Below, piece by piece: positions 53,276 to 62,666 of a stretch of 64,000 bases of DNA. The stretch comes from Proteiniborus sp. MB09-C3. GTDB lineage: Bacteria > Bacillota > Clostridia > Tissierellales > Proteiniboraceae. The stretch covers positions 1,240,001 through 1,304,000 of the forward strand of contig NZ_CP127161.1 in NCBI RefSeq assembly GCF_030263895.1. Direction: 5' to 3'. The notes beneath the pieces are model-generated. The model saw only the letters and a list, made by a program, of their open reading frames with translations, did no database searches and was not told the DNA's origin. The position numbers and the translations under genes are program-made. Position 1 is the first letter of the stretch; the number at the start of each line of letters is the position of its first letter.

Positions 53276-54547
53276 TCATTCATTCCTCCTTTTAAAGACA
53301 TCTAACATAGGAACCAATAATGTAGCGATGATTCCAGTGGAAAAACCATTGTTATATAGATTTATTCCACCATGAAGTACTCCAACATTCATAGTTACAG
53401 AAAGATGTATAAAGCCTGCAATTATTCCAGCAATAGCGCCATATTCTCCAGCAATTGGACACAGACTTGTGCTAAAAAGAGCAGCTATAATTACAGTAGT
53501 GGAGCTAGTACCCCATACTTTAAAAATACTAGCTATAAATACCCCCAACATTACAGGTATGCAATTCTTAGGATGCTTTCCAAAGGAAGCAAATCCTACT
53601 ATAGTAAGGAGTCCACCAACTATTGGTCCATTCATGACTCCCTTTGATATAAATACATAAGCTAAACCTATAATGCCCATAATGCCCATATTAATTAACG
53701 TCATACCGAATCCTGCAAGAAAGGTAAAATCTGTTACTAGCTTTCCCGAAGAATTAAGTATTTTTGTATACCCCTTAAACAAACTTTTATCATTTAAAAA
53801 ATAGCCAATAACTATAAGTAAAATAAAGAACATAGAAAGAAAAACCTTTAAGAACAGATCATGTTCAGTAGATAGTATCATCCTTGGTTCATTAATAAAT
53901 CCATAGCTTTTCATAAACGACATTATTACAGTGCCAATAAATCCTGCTGCAAACCCAACATTATAAAGATTATACCCATCATGAGCTCTCAATAAATGTG
54001 AAGCAATAGGAGGGAGAAAGAATCCAACAACTATTCCTGCTAGTATGGCGAACGCTAAACCCCAATGATTTGATGGACCTATGGCACGTGCGACCTCAAA
54101 AATCATTGGAGAAAGAGCAGTGCCGAACATTGATATTACAATAATACTTCTAAATCTCTTTTTCTGTTGCTTTGCATATAGATACCCACCTATGTATATA
54201 GGCCAAACATTGAAAATATTTTTCCCGAAAAAGGCAAAGCCAGCTATGATAAAGAGCGCTGATATGGGGAAACCTCCCATGTGAAAATTCAGCCTCCATA
54301 AAAAGAAAATATTGATTAAGGTAAGCAGAGCTGAGTTCATGAGAGCAGCACCTAGTCCACCTACTTTTATATAGTCTGTAATAAGCACATCAGGTTGAAT
54401 AATTATTTTATAAAGGCCATTTATTATCTCATTGAAATCGCTTACAAAAAAAGCTAAGATAAATGAAGCAACAGGAAATATTGATATTATTATAAATTTA
54501 GTTTTCTCGCTTACTTGCTTATAGCTACTCAAATTTTCTTTAGTCAT
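53276..54547 (-). CDS. DUF1576 membrane protein
   Basis: A 423-residue membrane protein with about 11 hydrophobic segments in two similar halves. Each half has GGFPISALFIIAGFAFFGKNIFNVWPIYIGGYL or its counterpart GPIVGGLLTIVGFASFGKHPKNCIPVMLGVF, and a G-x-N-LYN motif (GYNLYNVGFAAGFIGT and GINLYNNGFSTGIIAT). This matches DUF1576. Transport is likely but the substrate is unknown. A TTG exists at 54559; GGAG better fits the ATG at 54547. A small protein gene is coupled downstream. Confidence 0.75.
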   Translation of the reverse strand: MTKENLSSYKQVSEKTKFIIISIFPVASFILAFFVSDFNEIINGLYKIIIQPDVLITDYIKVGGLGAALMNSALLTLINIFFLWRLNFHMGGFPISALFIIAGFAFFGKNIFNVWPIYIGGYLYAKQQKKRFRSIIVISMFGTALSPMIFEVARAIGPSNHWGLAFAILAGIVVGFFLPPIASHLLRAHDGYNLYNVGFAAGFIGTVIMSFMKSYGFINEPRMILSTEHDLFLKVFLSMFFILLIVIGYFLNDKSLFKGYTKILNSSGKLVTDFTFLAGFGMTLINMGIMGIIGLAYVFISKGVMNGPIVGGLLTIVGFASFGKHPKNCIPVMLGVFIASIFKVWGTSSTTVIIAALFSTSLCPIAGEYGAIAGIIAGFIHLSVTMNVGVLHGGINLYNNGFSTGIIATLLVPMLDVFKRRNE

Positions 54548-54559
54548 AAACTTCTCCAA

Positions 54560-54882
54560 TCTTATTATAAAATTTTTGTATAACTATTATTCTTCTTGAG
54601 TATAAATTGAAATTCTAATTTTGTTTATTTTATCATAAAATTAATTGAAAAGAAAACATAAATGTAAAAAAATAAAATTGATATATACATTCATATATTA
54701 TAATATAAGTATCCGGTAAACATGGCAGCCTTTCTTATACTTTTTCACTTCATTTTAAGTACAAGACAAGAAGCTATTTTCAAAATAGAAATATTTTGAA
54801 ATCATTTGTTTATTAACAAACTATCAGGGTATATAGAGGAATAGTCGAGAGAAAAGAATTAAATCTAAAGGGAGGAATTACA
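54560..54882. other. Intergenic region before rubrerythrin
   Basis: AT-rich divergent promoter region between the DUF1576 gene and rubrerythrin. No gene, hairpin or operator that I can assign; the rubrerythrin SD (GGGAGG) lies at the right end. Confidence 0.5.
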
Positions 54883-55431
54883 ATGAACGATATGACAGCT
54901 CAAAACTTAAGATCAGCTTTTGGTGGTGAAAGCCAAGCACATATGAGATATAAAGCTTGGGGGGACAAGGCATTAAAAGATGGTTTTCCAACAGTAGCTA
55001 CATTATTTAGTGCTATTTCTTATGCAGAAGAAATACACGCAAAAGGACATTTTAGATTACTAAAAGATGTAAAGGGTGACTTTTTAGTTGCATCAGGAGC
55101 AGGCTTTGGAATAGGGACTACATCAGAAAATCTTCAAGGAGCAGCTAATGGAGAGCTTTTTGAAGTAAATCAAATGTATCCAGCATATGTAGCTGTAGCA
55201 GAAGTACAAGGAGAAAAAGCAGCGGCTAATTTGATGAAGGGAATAATTGAAGCAGAAAAAACTCATGCTGACCTTTACCTAAGAGCAAAAGAATATACAG
55301 ATGCAGGTAAAGATGTAGAATTTACTAATATTCATGTATGTGAAGTATGCGGATATGCAGCAGAAGGAGAAATGGTTGACAAATGCCCTATCTGTAATGC
55401 ATCAAATGAAAAATTCAGAGTATTTAAATAA
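54883..55431 (+). CDS. rbr: Rubrerythrin
   Basis: A 182-residue peroxide-reducing protein. The N-terminal diiron domain has Glu in FGGESQAHMRYKAW, YAEEIHAKGHFRLL, and GIIEAEKTHADLYLRA. The C-terminal rubredoxin-like domain has CEVCGY and CPICNA for a Fe(Cys)4 centre. GGGAGG lies about 7 bases before the ATG. Protects anaerobes from hydrogen peroxide. Confidence 0.95.
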   Translation: MNDMTAQNLRSAFGGESQAHMRYKAWGDKALKDGFPTVATLFSAISYAEEIHAKGHFRLLKDVKGDFLVASGAGFGIGTTSENLQGAANGELFEVNQMYPAYVAVAEVQGEKAAANLMKGIIEAEKTHADLYLRAKEYTDAGKDVEFTNIHVCEVCGYAAEGEMVDKCPICNASNEKFRVFK

Positions 55432-55528
55432 GATATACATAGGCGTGCCAAATTATGGTGCGCTTTTCTATTGCCAAAATAATAACTATATGATAGAATG
55501 AAGAAAATATATATTTGGAGGTGTAAAG

Positions 55529-55672
55529 ATGAAAAACTTGACTTTAGTTGGCATTAATTTAGACAGATTACCATTAATAATAGCAGCAAATATTTTAAAC
55601 CAAGGGGGTAGTATGTCTAAAATTAAATATTATGTCAACCAGAAGCAAGTAAATCGTCTTGGTAAATCTTAA
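55529..55672 (+). CDS. Small ORF, 47 residues, upstream of ABC-F leader
   Basis: A 47-residue ORF with a good SD (GGAGGTG, 6 bases before the ATG): it begins MKNLTLVGINLDRLPLIIAA and ends QVNRLGKS. It is amphipathic and basic, with no family I recognise. A terminator follows at 55694-55726. It could be a small protein gene or a regulatory leader for the ABC-F gene. Confidence 0.5.
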   Translation: MKNLTLVGINLDRLPLIIAANILNQGGSMSKIKYYVNQKQVNRLGKS

Positions 55673-55693
55673 ATATATTGTTTTGAATGATGT

Positions 55694-55726
55694 GCCTAGG
55701 TAGGATTTTGCTTGCCTAGGCTTTTT
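55694..55726 (+). terminator. Terminator after the 47-residue ORF
   Basis: GCCTAGG (55694-55700) pairs with CCTAGGC (55715-55721), followed by five T. Confidence 0.75.
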
Positions 55727-55760
55727 ATATTTATATTTATATGTATATGTATATAGACTT

Positions 55761-55867
55761 AAGTTCAAGGACCACATATTCATTTTACCTTTGATAGGGG
55801 CCTCAGAACTTATAACCAAAAAATAATAGCCTAGGCAGAGATTTACTTGTCTAGGCTATTATTTTTT
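55761..55867 (+). promoter_or_regulatory. Structured leader with terminator directly before an ABC-F gene
   Basis: AAGTTC (55761-55766) and GAACTT (55806-55811) can pair. A strong terminator follows: 16 bp from AATAATAGCCTAG (55822-55834) with CTAGGCTATTATT (55851-55863), then T residues to 55867. The SD of the ABC-F gene begins 5-7 bases later. A terminator this close to the start codon suggests attenuation control, as known for some antibiotic-resistance ABC-F genes, unless it simply ends upstream transcripts. Confidence 0.65.
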
Positions 55868-55886
55868 GAATAAGGGAGGAACTAAC

Positions 55887-57797
55887 ATGATAGACATTAG
55901 TTTAAACGAAATAAGTAAATATTATGGAGCAAACAAGGTATTAGAAGATATCACATTTGAAATTCATAGTGGAGATAGAATAGGATTAATAGGGAAAAAC
56001 GGCACAGGGAAAACGACTATATTAAAGATTATAGCTGGTATAGAAAATAGTGATGGAGGCATATTGTCTATAAGAAAAAATGCGACTATAGGGTACCTAG
56101 CCCAGATGCCAGATTATCCTAAAGAATACAAGGTTATAGATGTGCTTAATACTGCATTTGAAAGACAAAATGAGATAAAAGCTAAAATGAGAGAGCTTGA
56201 AAATAAGATGTCAAGCAGTAATGAGGATGAAATAGAGAAGATAATGAAAAACTATGGAGAGTTGCAGTATACTTATGAACATATAGGTGGATATGAAATT
56301 GAAGAGAAGCTTAATAGGGTATGCACTGGTCTTAAGTTCACAGAATCTATGCTAGAAAGAAACTTTGGCAATTTAAGCGGAGGAGAAAAGACCACTGTAA
56401 TGCTAGGAAATATGCTATTACAAAACCCAGACATACTTCTATTAGATGAGCCATCAAATCATCTTGATTTAGAGTCTGTTGAGTGGCTTGAAGAATTTAT
56501 TAAAGAATATCAAGGCTCCGTTTTAGTAATATCTCACGATAGGTATTTTTTAGACAATATAGCAACAAAGATAATAGAGGTAGAATCAAAAAAATCTAAG
56601 ACCTATATAGGTAACTATAGCTTTTATGTGCAATATAAAGAAGAAATGCTAAATTTACAGCTTGAAGCTTATAAAACACAGCAAAAGAAGATTAAACAAA
56701 TGGAAGAGGCTATAAAAAGATTTAGAGAATGGGGAACTATAGCTGGTGATGAACCTATGTTCAAAAAAGCCGCAAATATGGAAAAACGAATTGAAAAAAT
56801 GGATAAAGTTGAAAAACCAATTTTAAATCAGCCCAAAATAAAGGTTAATTTTACACGGGGCGAGAGATCTGCTAATGAAGTAGTACGCATAAATGGATTA
56901 AAAAAATCCTTTGGTGAAAATGTAATATTAGAAAATTTAGACTTAAGTGTGAGATACAAAGAGAGGTTATGTATATTAGGCAAAAACGGCAGTGGAAAAT
57001 CTACATTAATTAAATTACTTCTTAATAAATATACTCAGGACGAGGGAGAAATTATATTAGGTTCAAGAGTCAGGATAGGATATTTAGAGCAGGAAATCTT
57101 CTTTGAAGATGAAGAAAAGACTGTATTAGAGGCAATTAATGAATATTTTATGGTACCAGAAGGGGAAGGAAGAAGAATATTAGCAGGATTTTTATTTCGT
57201 GGACAAGATGTATTCAAAAAAATAAAAAGCCTCTCTGGAGGAGAAAAAAGCAGACTTAGACTATGCATTATGATGCAGGAACAAAATAATCTCCTTATAT
57301 TAGATGAGCCTACTAACCATTTAGATATTGATTCCAGAGAAATGTTGGAGAAGGCATTAGAAAACTATGATGGAACCATAATTTTTATATCACATGATAG
57401 ATATTTTATAAACAAGCTAGCAGAGAGAATAGTAGAAATAGACAATAGAAAGCTAATAGAGTATTTAGGAGACTATAATTATTATAAAGAGAAGAAGTCA
57501 GAAATTAAGATGGCTTTAATAGCTGATAAAATCAAAGCTCATGAGGTAAAGCCAATCAATAAAAGGCATAAGGATAATAACATTAGCCCTGAGGCTGAAG
57601 AAGCAAAGAAAAAGAGGAAAGCTTCTTTCCTTGAGGAAGAAATTCAGGAGCTTGAAGACCTTATTTCACAAATAGATAGTCAGATGGAAAAGGTAGCTTA
57701 TGATCATGAAAAGCTAAGTGAGCTTTATAACGAAAAAGAAAGCCTAACAAGTAAATATGAAGGTTTATTGGCAAAATGGGTAGAATTAAGCTCCTAA
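55887..57797 (+). CDS. ABC-F family ATPase
   Basis: A 636-residue soluble protein with two intact ABC ATPase domains. Domain 1: GKNGTGKTT, LSGGEKTTVMLG, LLLDEPSNHLD. Linker with a coiled coil (about residues 245-320, IKRFREWGTIAGDEPMFKKAANMEKR in parts). Domain 2: [31 protein letters not shown]. The last 80 residues form a coiled-coil C-terminal domain. ABC-F proteins act on the ribosome, some protecting from antibiotics. AAGGGAGG precedes the ATG at 55887; the ORF start at 55866 lies inside the terminator tail. Which subfamily is unclear. Confidence 0.85.
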   Translation: MIDISLNEISKYYGANKVLEDITFEIHSGDRIGLIGKNGTGKTTILKIIAGIENSDGGILSIRKNATIGYLAQMPDYPKEYKVIDVLNTAFERQNEIKAKMRELENKMSSSNEDEIEKIMKNYGELQYTYEHIGGYEIEEKLNRVCTGLKFTESMLERNFGNLSGGEKTTVMLGNMLLQNPDILLLDEPSNHLDLESVEWLEEFIKEYQGSVLVISHDRYFLDNIATKIIEVESKKSKTYIGNYSFYVQYKEEMLNLQLEAYKTQQKKIKQMEEAIKRFREWGTIAGDEPMFKKAANMEKRIEKMDKVEKPILNQPKIKVNFTRGERSANEVVRINGLKKSFGENVILENLDLSVRYKERLCILGKNGSGKSTLIKLLLNKYTQDEGEIILGSRVRIGYLEQEIFFEDEEKTVLEAINEYFMVPEGEGRRILAGFLFRGQDVFKKIKSLSGGEKSRLRLCIMMQEQNNLLILDEPTNHLDIDSREMLEKALENYDGTIIFISHDRYFINKLAERIVEIDNRKLIEYLGDYNYYKEKKSEIKMALIADKIKAHEVKPINKRHKDNNISPEAEEAKKKRKASFLEEEIQELEDLISQIDSQMEKVAYDHEKLSELYNEKESLTSKYEGLLAKWVELSS

Positions 57798-57870
57798 CAT
57801 AAATGTATATATAGAATATTATAATTCACAAAAGCAAATACTAACAAAAAGCTTATGGAAGGATGATTTT

Positions 57871-58104
57871 GTGGAAGATAATAGAACTATACAGGAAATT
57901 ATCAATCAATTAAATATGATAGAAAAGGATCATCAGCATATTCTAGAACATGTAAATAGTATAGATCTTTTAATGGTATCTAATGAAAATGGAAGGGTCA
58001 AAGATTCCAATGTAGCAAAGAAAATTGATGGTTTAAAGCAAAAAATAGAAGATGTAGTTGAAACCTCAAACGAAATAACCTCTATGCTCAACAGACACAT
58101 ATAA
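57871..58104 (+). CDS. Small coiled-coil hypothetical protein
   Basis: A 77-residue, all-helical protein with two amphipathic helices (IQEIINQLNMIEKDHQHIL and KIDGLKQKIEDVVETSNEI). Starts with GTG behind GGAAGGATG. A terminator follows directly. No family recognised. Confidence 0.6.
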   Translation: MEDNRTIQEIINQLNMIEKDHQHILEHVNSIDLLMVSNENGRVKDSNVAKKIDGLKQKIEDVVETSNEITSMLNRHI

Positions 58105-58132
58105 AACTGTACCTAATAAGTACAGTTTTTTT
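58104..58132 (+). terminator. Terminator after the coiled-coil gene
   Basis: AAACTGTAC (58104-58112) pairs with GTACAGTTT (58120-58128), then T residues; it overlaps the last base of the stop codon. Confidence 0.9.
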
Positions 58133-58133
58133 A

Positions 58134-58149
58134 TGACCTAACCCGATTT
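58134..58149 (+). repeat. TGACCTAACCCGATTT repeat, single left end
   Basis: Sixteen bases identical to the left ends of the two palindromic elements at 60246 and 60368. All three copies sit directly behind or near a transcript end. Here the right half is missing. Confidence 0.65.
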
Positions 58150-58211
58150 ATGAATTATTATCATCACTATATCAAATAATATTCATTATAAACGATGAAA
58201 GGATGAATAAA

Positions 58212-58922
58212 TTGAATACAAGACTATTTATAATAGCTATAGTTCCAGCTGCTTCCATAGCATACGCAGTATATTTAAGTGATAGATACGATAAAGAACC
58301 AATATCTCTTTTATTTAAGACATTTATATTTGGTGCACTGTCAGTTATTCCTACTATAATTGTAGAAAGGTTTTTGTCTTCCATAAACGCATTTTCAGGC
58401 TTGCTTGGCATAGCGATTACTGCCTTTGTAGTTGCAGGCTTTACAGAAGAATACTTTAAAAGATTGGTAGTTATCAAACTAATGTGTAAAAACAAATATT
58501 TTGACGAAAAGCTTGATGGAATAGTATACTCTGTATTTTCAGCCCTAGGCTTTGCTACTGTAGAAAATGTCATATATGTAGTGTTTAGGTATAGTTACAA
58601 TTCATATATAGGATTATACAGGGGCATATTATCTGTTCCTGCTCACGCTATTTTTGGTGTGACAATGGGCTACTATCTATCATTATCTAAATTTGCCTCT
58701 ACCAAGGAAAGGGCTAGGGCAAATTTTAGAAAATCGTTGTATATGCCTATGCTTTTACACGGAGCATTTGACTTTATACTTATGGCAGGAGTTCCAGAGG
58801 CAGGTATAATTATTGCAATATATGCGATATATCTATGGATAACAAATCAGAAAAAACTAAACACATATATTTATGATTCATATTCAAGGTTTAACAGATT
58901 ACATTATGATGACGAGGAATAA
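58212..58922 (+). CDS. PrsW-family intramembrane metalloprotease
   Basis: A 236-residue membrane protein. It begins like other PrsW proteins (AIVPAASIAYAVYLSDRYDKEP), with GFTEEYFKRLVV (catalytic Glu pair), AHAIFGVTMGYYL and LLHGAFDFIL as the metal and active-site helices. PrsW cleaves anti-sigma factors in some species. The ATG at 58203 overlaps the SD (GAAAGGATG), so a TTG at 58212 is preferred. Eight hydrophobic segments. Confidence 0.8.
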   Translation: MNTRLFIIAIVPAASIAYAVYLSDRYDKEPISLLFKTFIFGALSVIPTIIVERFLSSINAFSGLLGIAITAFVVAGFTEEYFKRLVVIKLMCKNKYFDEKLDGIVYSVFSALGFATVENVIYVVFRYSYNSYIGLYRGILSVPAHAIFGVTMGYYLSLSKFASTKERARANFRKSLYMPMLLHGAFDFILMAGVPEAGIIIAIYAIYLWITNQKKLNTYIYDSYSRFNRLHYDDEE

Positions 58923-59004
58923 TATTAAAGAAATGTAGAAAAAAATTGAGAAATAATATAGAATGAATGAAGAAACATTATTTTTCCAAGGGGAGAATGA
59001 TTTG

Positions 59005-60225
59005 ATGAATAGAAAGAGAATAGCTCTAGGTATAATTATCTTATTGTTTTTTGTAACCTTATTATCTGCTGGTTATATTTTAGATAAATTAGGACCTAGA
59101 TTAGGAAATGATATTGATGCTGGTGAAATTGGGAGTGGTAAAGAAATAGGAGAATTACCTGAGGAGGAAGAAGTCATTCCTCCCAATATTGAAGTCACCA
59201 TTGTAGCTGCCGGTGATATTATGTTTCATTCTCCACAGATAAAGGGGGCCTATAATCCTGAAACAAATGAATATGATTTTAGATTTGCCTTTGAGCATGT
59301 TAAAAAATATATAGAAAGCGCTGACTTAGCTGTAGGAAATTTTGAGACAGTTACTGCAGGAGAAGAATACGGATATAAAGGATATCCTACGTTTAATTCT
59401 CCAAACTCTACTGTAATAGCTTTGAAGGAGGCCGGTTTTGATATACTTTCTACTGCAAACAATCATAGTCTTGACAAAGGAAAAAAAGGTATAATTAACA
59501 CTATAGACAATATATTGGAGCATGGACTAGTAAATGTAGGCACATATAAAGAGCCTACTGATGAGGTGCATATACAAGACATAAATGGTATCAGAGCTGC
59601 TATCTTATCCTATACATATGGATGCAATGGCTTAGAAGGCTTGCTTACTCAAGAAGAGCTTAAATATATGGTAAATATCATAGATGAAGATAGGATAAAG
59701 CAAGATATTGAAAAGGCAGATGAAAATCAGGTAGATATAACAGTGGTTATCATTCATTGGGGCAATGAGTATCAAAGAGAGCCTTCCGAATATCAAATTG
59801 AATTGGCGAATAAAATGATTGAGTGGGGAGCTGACATAATATTAGGTAGCCACCCACATGTCATTCAAAGATCGGAGATTAGAGAATATAATGGTGAAGA
59901 TAAATTTATTATTTATTCCATGGGCAATTTTATTTCGAATCAAAGAAGAGAGACACTAAACATAGGAAATAAAAAATATACCGAGGATGGAATTATTGTT
60001 AAACTTACTTTAGAGAAGGATTTTTCATTAGGAAAGACTATTATCAAGGAAGTTGACTATATACCTACATGGGTCTATAGATACAGTGAGTCAGGTGTAC
60101 AAAAACATGTAATACTTCCTACATCTGAATATATAGAGCCAGAAAATGAAAACTTCAGTAAAGAAGTTCTCAACATGATTGAAGAGTCATATAATAATAC
60201 GATTAAACTAATGGACCAGAGATAA
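59005..60225 (+). CDS. CapA-family metallophosphatase-like lipid-anchored or membrane protein
   Basis: A 406-residue protein with an N-terminal membrane anchor (about residues 5-27), an acidic linker, and a CapA/PGA domain: VTIVAAGDIMFHSPQ (metal Asp), LAVGNFETV, STANNHSLDKGK (Asn-His), VVIIHWGNEYQREPSEYQ and LGSHPHVIQRSEI. Relatives take part in poly-gamma-glutamate synthesis, but capB/capC are absent, so the role is unknown. AAGGGGAG sets the ATG at 59005. A terminator overlaps its end. The glutamate-related dipeptide epimerase lies next, after a repeat region. Confidence 0.8.
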   Translation: MNRKRIALGIIILLFFVTLLSAGYILDKLGPRLGNDIDAGEIGSGKEIGELPEEEEVIPPNIEVTIVAAGDIMFHSPQIKGAYNPETNEYDFRFAFEHVKKYIESADLAVGNFETVTAGEEYGYKGYPTFNSPNSTVIALKEAGFDILSTANNHSLDKGKKGIINTIDNILEHGLVNVGTYKEPTDEVHIQDINGIRAAILSYTYGCNGLEGLLTQEELKYMVNIIDEDRIKQDIEKADENQVDITVVIIHWGNEYQREPSEYQIELANKMIEWGADIILGSHPHVIQRSEIREYNGEDKFIIYSMGNFISNQRRETLNIGNKKYTEDGIIVKLTLEKDFSLGKTIIKEVDYIPTWVYRYSESGVQKHVILPTSEYIEPENENFSKEVLNMIEESYNNTIKLMDQR

Positions 60226-60244
60226 TATAATTCTCTGGTTTTTT
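60216..60244 (+). terminator. Terminator of the CapA-like gene
   Basis: CCAGAGA (60216-60222) with TCTCTGG (60232-60238), followed by six T. It overlaps the stop codon. Confidence 0.85.
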
Positions 60245-60245
60245 A

Positions 60246-60484
60246 TGACCTAACCCGATTTTCCGAATGCTTTTATCGGAAAATTGTTGGTAGGTCAAAC
60301 GCAACGAGCACCAAATTTATGTGAGCGACAGCGAGCAAATAAATTTGTGTAGCGAGACTGCGGAAAATGACCTAACCCGATTTCCTGAACGCTTTTATCG
60401 GAAAATTAAGGAAGCTCAGAAAGCAAGTTTCTGAGTACTACAATTACGCCAAATCAAAGATTTGGGTAATTGCAGCATAGGTCA
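60246..60484. repeat. Two nested palindromic repeat elements
   Basis: The 310-bp gap 60226-60537 has no gene. Copy A (60246-60297) and copy B (60368-60484) each begin TGACCTAACCCGATTT and end TAGGTCA, giving 7-bp inverted ends. Both hold a hairpin around GCTTTTATCGGAAAA. After each, AGGTCAAACGCAA-GAG recurs. Copy B is longer and carries two additional perfect hairpins (CTCAGAAA with TTTCTGAG; CCAAATC with GATTTGG). A third left end alone is at 58134. The element type is unknown to me. Confidence 0.65.
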
Positions 60485-60537
60485 AACGCAATGAGAACCA
60501 AACTGCGGTGAAAATCAATCATGGAGGGATGGGAAGA

Positions 60538-61629
60538 ATGAAGATAACAGATATAAAGCTAGGGCATATATCTGTTCCATTAAGAAAGCCTTTTAAGACA
60601 GCCTTAAGGACTGTACACAGTGTAGAGGACGTAGTTGTAAGAATAGAAACTGACACAGGACATGTTGGATATGGAGAAGCACCTCCCACAGGAGCAATAA
60701 CAGGAGATACAGCTGGCGCTATAATAGGTGCAATAGAAGATCATATAAAGAAGCAGTTAGTTGGTATGAATATAGAAAACATGGAAGAAATAATGCTGAA
60801 ATTAGATAAATCCATTGTGAAAAATACGAGTGCAAAGGCAGCAGTAGATATTGCAGTTTACGATTTATATGGGCAGCTATATAAGGCACCAGTATATAAG
60901 TTGTTAGGGGGTTATAGAAAAGAAATAGTTACTGATATAACTATAAGTGTCAATGACCCCGAGGAAATGGCTAGGGATAGTATCGAGGCAATAAATCGAG
61001 GGTATAGGACACTGAAAATCAAAGTAGGTATGGACTCGTCATTAGATTTAAAACGAATGAAAGCCATCAGAGCTGCTGTGGGATATGATATAGATTTAAG
61101 AATAGATGCAAATCAGGGCTGGACCCCCAAAGAAGCAATACATATACTAAGAAAGATGGAAGATGCAGGCTTAAATATTGAGCTTGTAGAGCAGCCAGTG
61201 CCAGGCCATGACATTGAAGGTTTAAAGCTAGTTACAGATAATGTTTCCATTCCTGTATTAGCAGATGAAAGTGTATTTTCACCAAGGGATGCTATGACAA
61301 TTATTCAAATGCGAGCCGCAGATTTAGTCAACATTAAATTGATGAAAACAGGTGGTATACATAATGCTTTGAAAATATGCTCTGCTGCAGAGATTTACGG
61401 TATAGAGTGCATGATTGGGTGTATGCTAGAGGCTAAGATAAGCGTTACAGCAGCAGTTCACCTAGCAGCAGCTAAAAGTATAATTACGAAAATTGATTTA
61501 GATGGGCCGATATTGTGCAGAGAAGATCCGGTTGATGGAGGAGCTATATTTGAAGATTATAGAATCACATTAACAGATGCTCCGGGTTTTGGATTTAAGG
61601 AGATACATGGAGTAACTTATAGAGAGTAG
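60538..61629 (+). CDS. Dipeptide epimerase (L-Ala-D/L-Glu type), enolase superfamily
   Basis: A 363-residue muconate-lactonising-type enzyme. The acid/base Lys pair is in TLKIKVGMD (KxK), metal ligands in DANQGW, VEQPVP and LADESVF, and the second Lys in VNIKLMKTGG. The GCMLEAKISVTAAVHLA segment is typical of L-Ala-D/L-Glu epimerases, which recycle murein peptides. GGAGGG is 9 bases before the ATG at 60538, so the upstream ATGs at 60508 and 60529 are not used. Exact dipeptide specificity is not fixed by sequence. Confidence 0.82.
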   Translation: MKITDIKLGHISVPLRKPFKTALRTVHSVEDVVVRIETDTGHVGYGEAPPTGAITGDTAGAIIGAIEDHIKKQLVGMNIENMEEIMLKLDKSIVKNTSAKAAVDIAVYDLYGQLYKAPVYKLLGGYRKEIVTDITISVNDPEEMARDSIEAINRGYRTLKIKVGMDSSLDLKRMKAIRAAVGYDIDLRIDANQGWTPKEAIHILRKMEDAGLNIELVEQPVPGHDIEGLKLVTDNVSIPVLADESVFSPRDAMTIIQMRAADLVNIKLMKTGGIHNALKICSAAEIYGIECMIGCMLEAKISVTAAVHLAAAKSIITKIDLDGPILCREDPVDGGAIFEDYRITLTDAPGFGFKEIHGVTYRE

Positions 61630-61637
61630 ACTTAATA

Positions 61638-61681
61638 AAGGATCAGGTAATAAAGTTATAAAAGCCTGACCCTTATTTTTT
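61638..61681 (+). terminator. Terminator of the dipeptide epimerase gene
   Basis: AAGGATCAGG (61638-61647) with CCTGACCCTT (61665-61674), one mismatch, then seven T. Confidence 0.85.
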
Positions 61682-61844
61682 GACGTACTTTTTAATAATC
61701 CTTAGTCTAATTGATATGTTAAGCAATTTTTTGTAATATTTCCTATAGTAGTCTATAAACACTATTTAAATAAGGATTTATTTATTATATAATGATTATT
61801 AGGACTAATTAAATTATTTAAATATATTTATTAGAGGTGTAAAG

Positions 61845-62666
61845 ATGCAATATTTTGCTAACTTATTCTATAATATAAGAATTAGAGATGCGATAGATAT
61901 TTTAATAGTCGCATATGTGTTTTATAAGATATTTATGCTTATAAGAGAAACAAGAGCAGAGCAGCTTATAAAGGGTATAGTGGTATTGCTAGTAGCCACA
62001 AAGGTAAGTGAGGTATTAGAGCTATATACTGTCTTTTGGATACTTGAAAAGACTATGACAGTAGGAGTTATAGCTTTATTGATTGTATTTCAACCAGAGT
62101 TAAGGAGAGCTTTAGAGGTTATTGGAAGGACTAGATTTTTCACTAAATCTCTTGCAGAGATAAAAAGCGAAGAGATAGACATTATATCTAATGAGATAGT
62201 TGAAGCTGTAGCTTCTCTTTCTAGACAAAAGATAGGTGCACTAATGGTTTTTGAAAGGGAGACAGGATTAAATGAGGTAGTAGATACTGGAACAAGAATT
62301 AAAGGTAAAGTATCAAGCGGACTCTTAATAAATATATTTATACCTAATACACCTCTTCATGATGGGGCTGTTATCATAAGAGAAGACACGATTAAAGCAG
62401 CTGGATGTTTTCTTCCATTAACTGATAATATGAATTTAAGTAAGGAAATAGGGACAAGACATAGAGCAGCACTTGGTATAACTGAAAGGTCTGATAGTAT
62501 AGCCATAATTGTTTCAGAAGAGACTGGAATAATATCTGTAGCAGAAAATGGAGTACTGACTAGATATTTAGATATAAAAGCATTGAAGGAAATATTAGTA
62601 AATATGTATACACCTAAGACTCCAAAGCCAAATTTGCTGTCCAAATGGAGGAATAGAAATGAATAA
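61845..62666 (+). CDS. cdaA: Diadenylate cyclase CdaA
   Basis: A 273-residue membrane enzyme that joins two ATP into cyclic di-AMP. Three N-terminal membrane segments (residues about 12-80) precede the DAC domain: HDGAVII (about residues 172-178) and GTRHRAALG (about 203-211) are the ATP-binding motifs. GAGGTG precedes the ATG. It overlaps cdaR by 8 bases, the usual cdaA-cdaR-glmM order. Confidence 0.95.
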   Translation: MQYFANLFYNIRIRDAIDILIVAYVFYKIFMLIRETRAEQLIKGIVVLLVATKVSEVLELYTVFWILEKTMTVGVIALLIVFQPELRRALEVIGRTRFFTKSLAEIKSEEIDIISNEIVEAVASLSRQKIGALMVFERETGLNEVVDTGTRIKGKVSSGLLINIFIPNTPLHDGAVIIREDTIKAAGCFLPLTDNMNLSKEIGTRHRAALGITERSDSIAIIVSEETGIISVAENGVLTRYLDIKALKEILVNMYTPKTPKPNLLSKWRNRNE

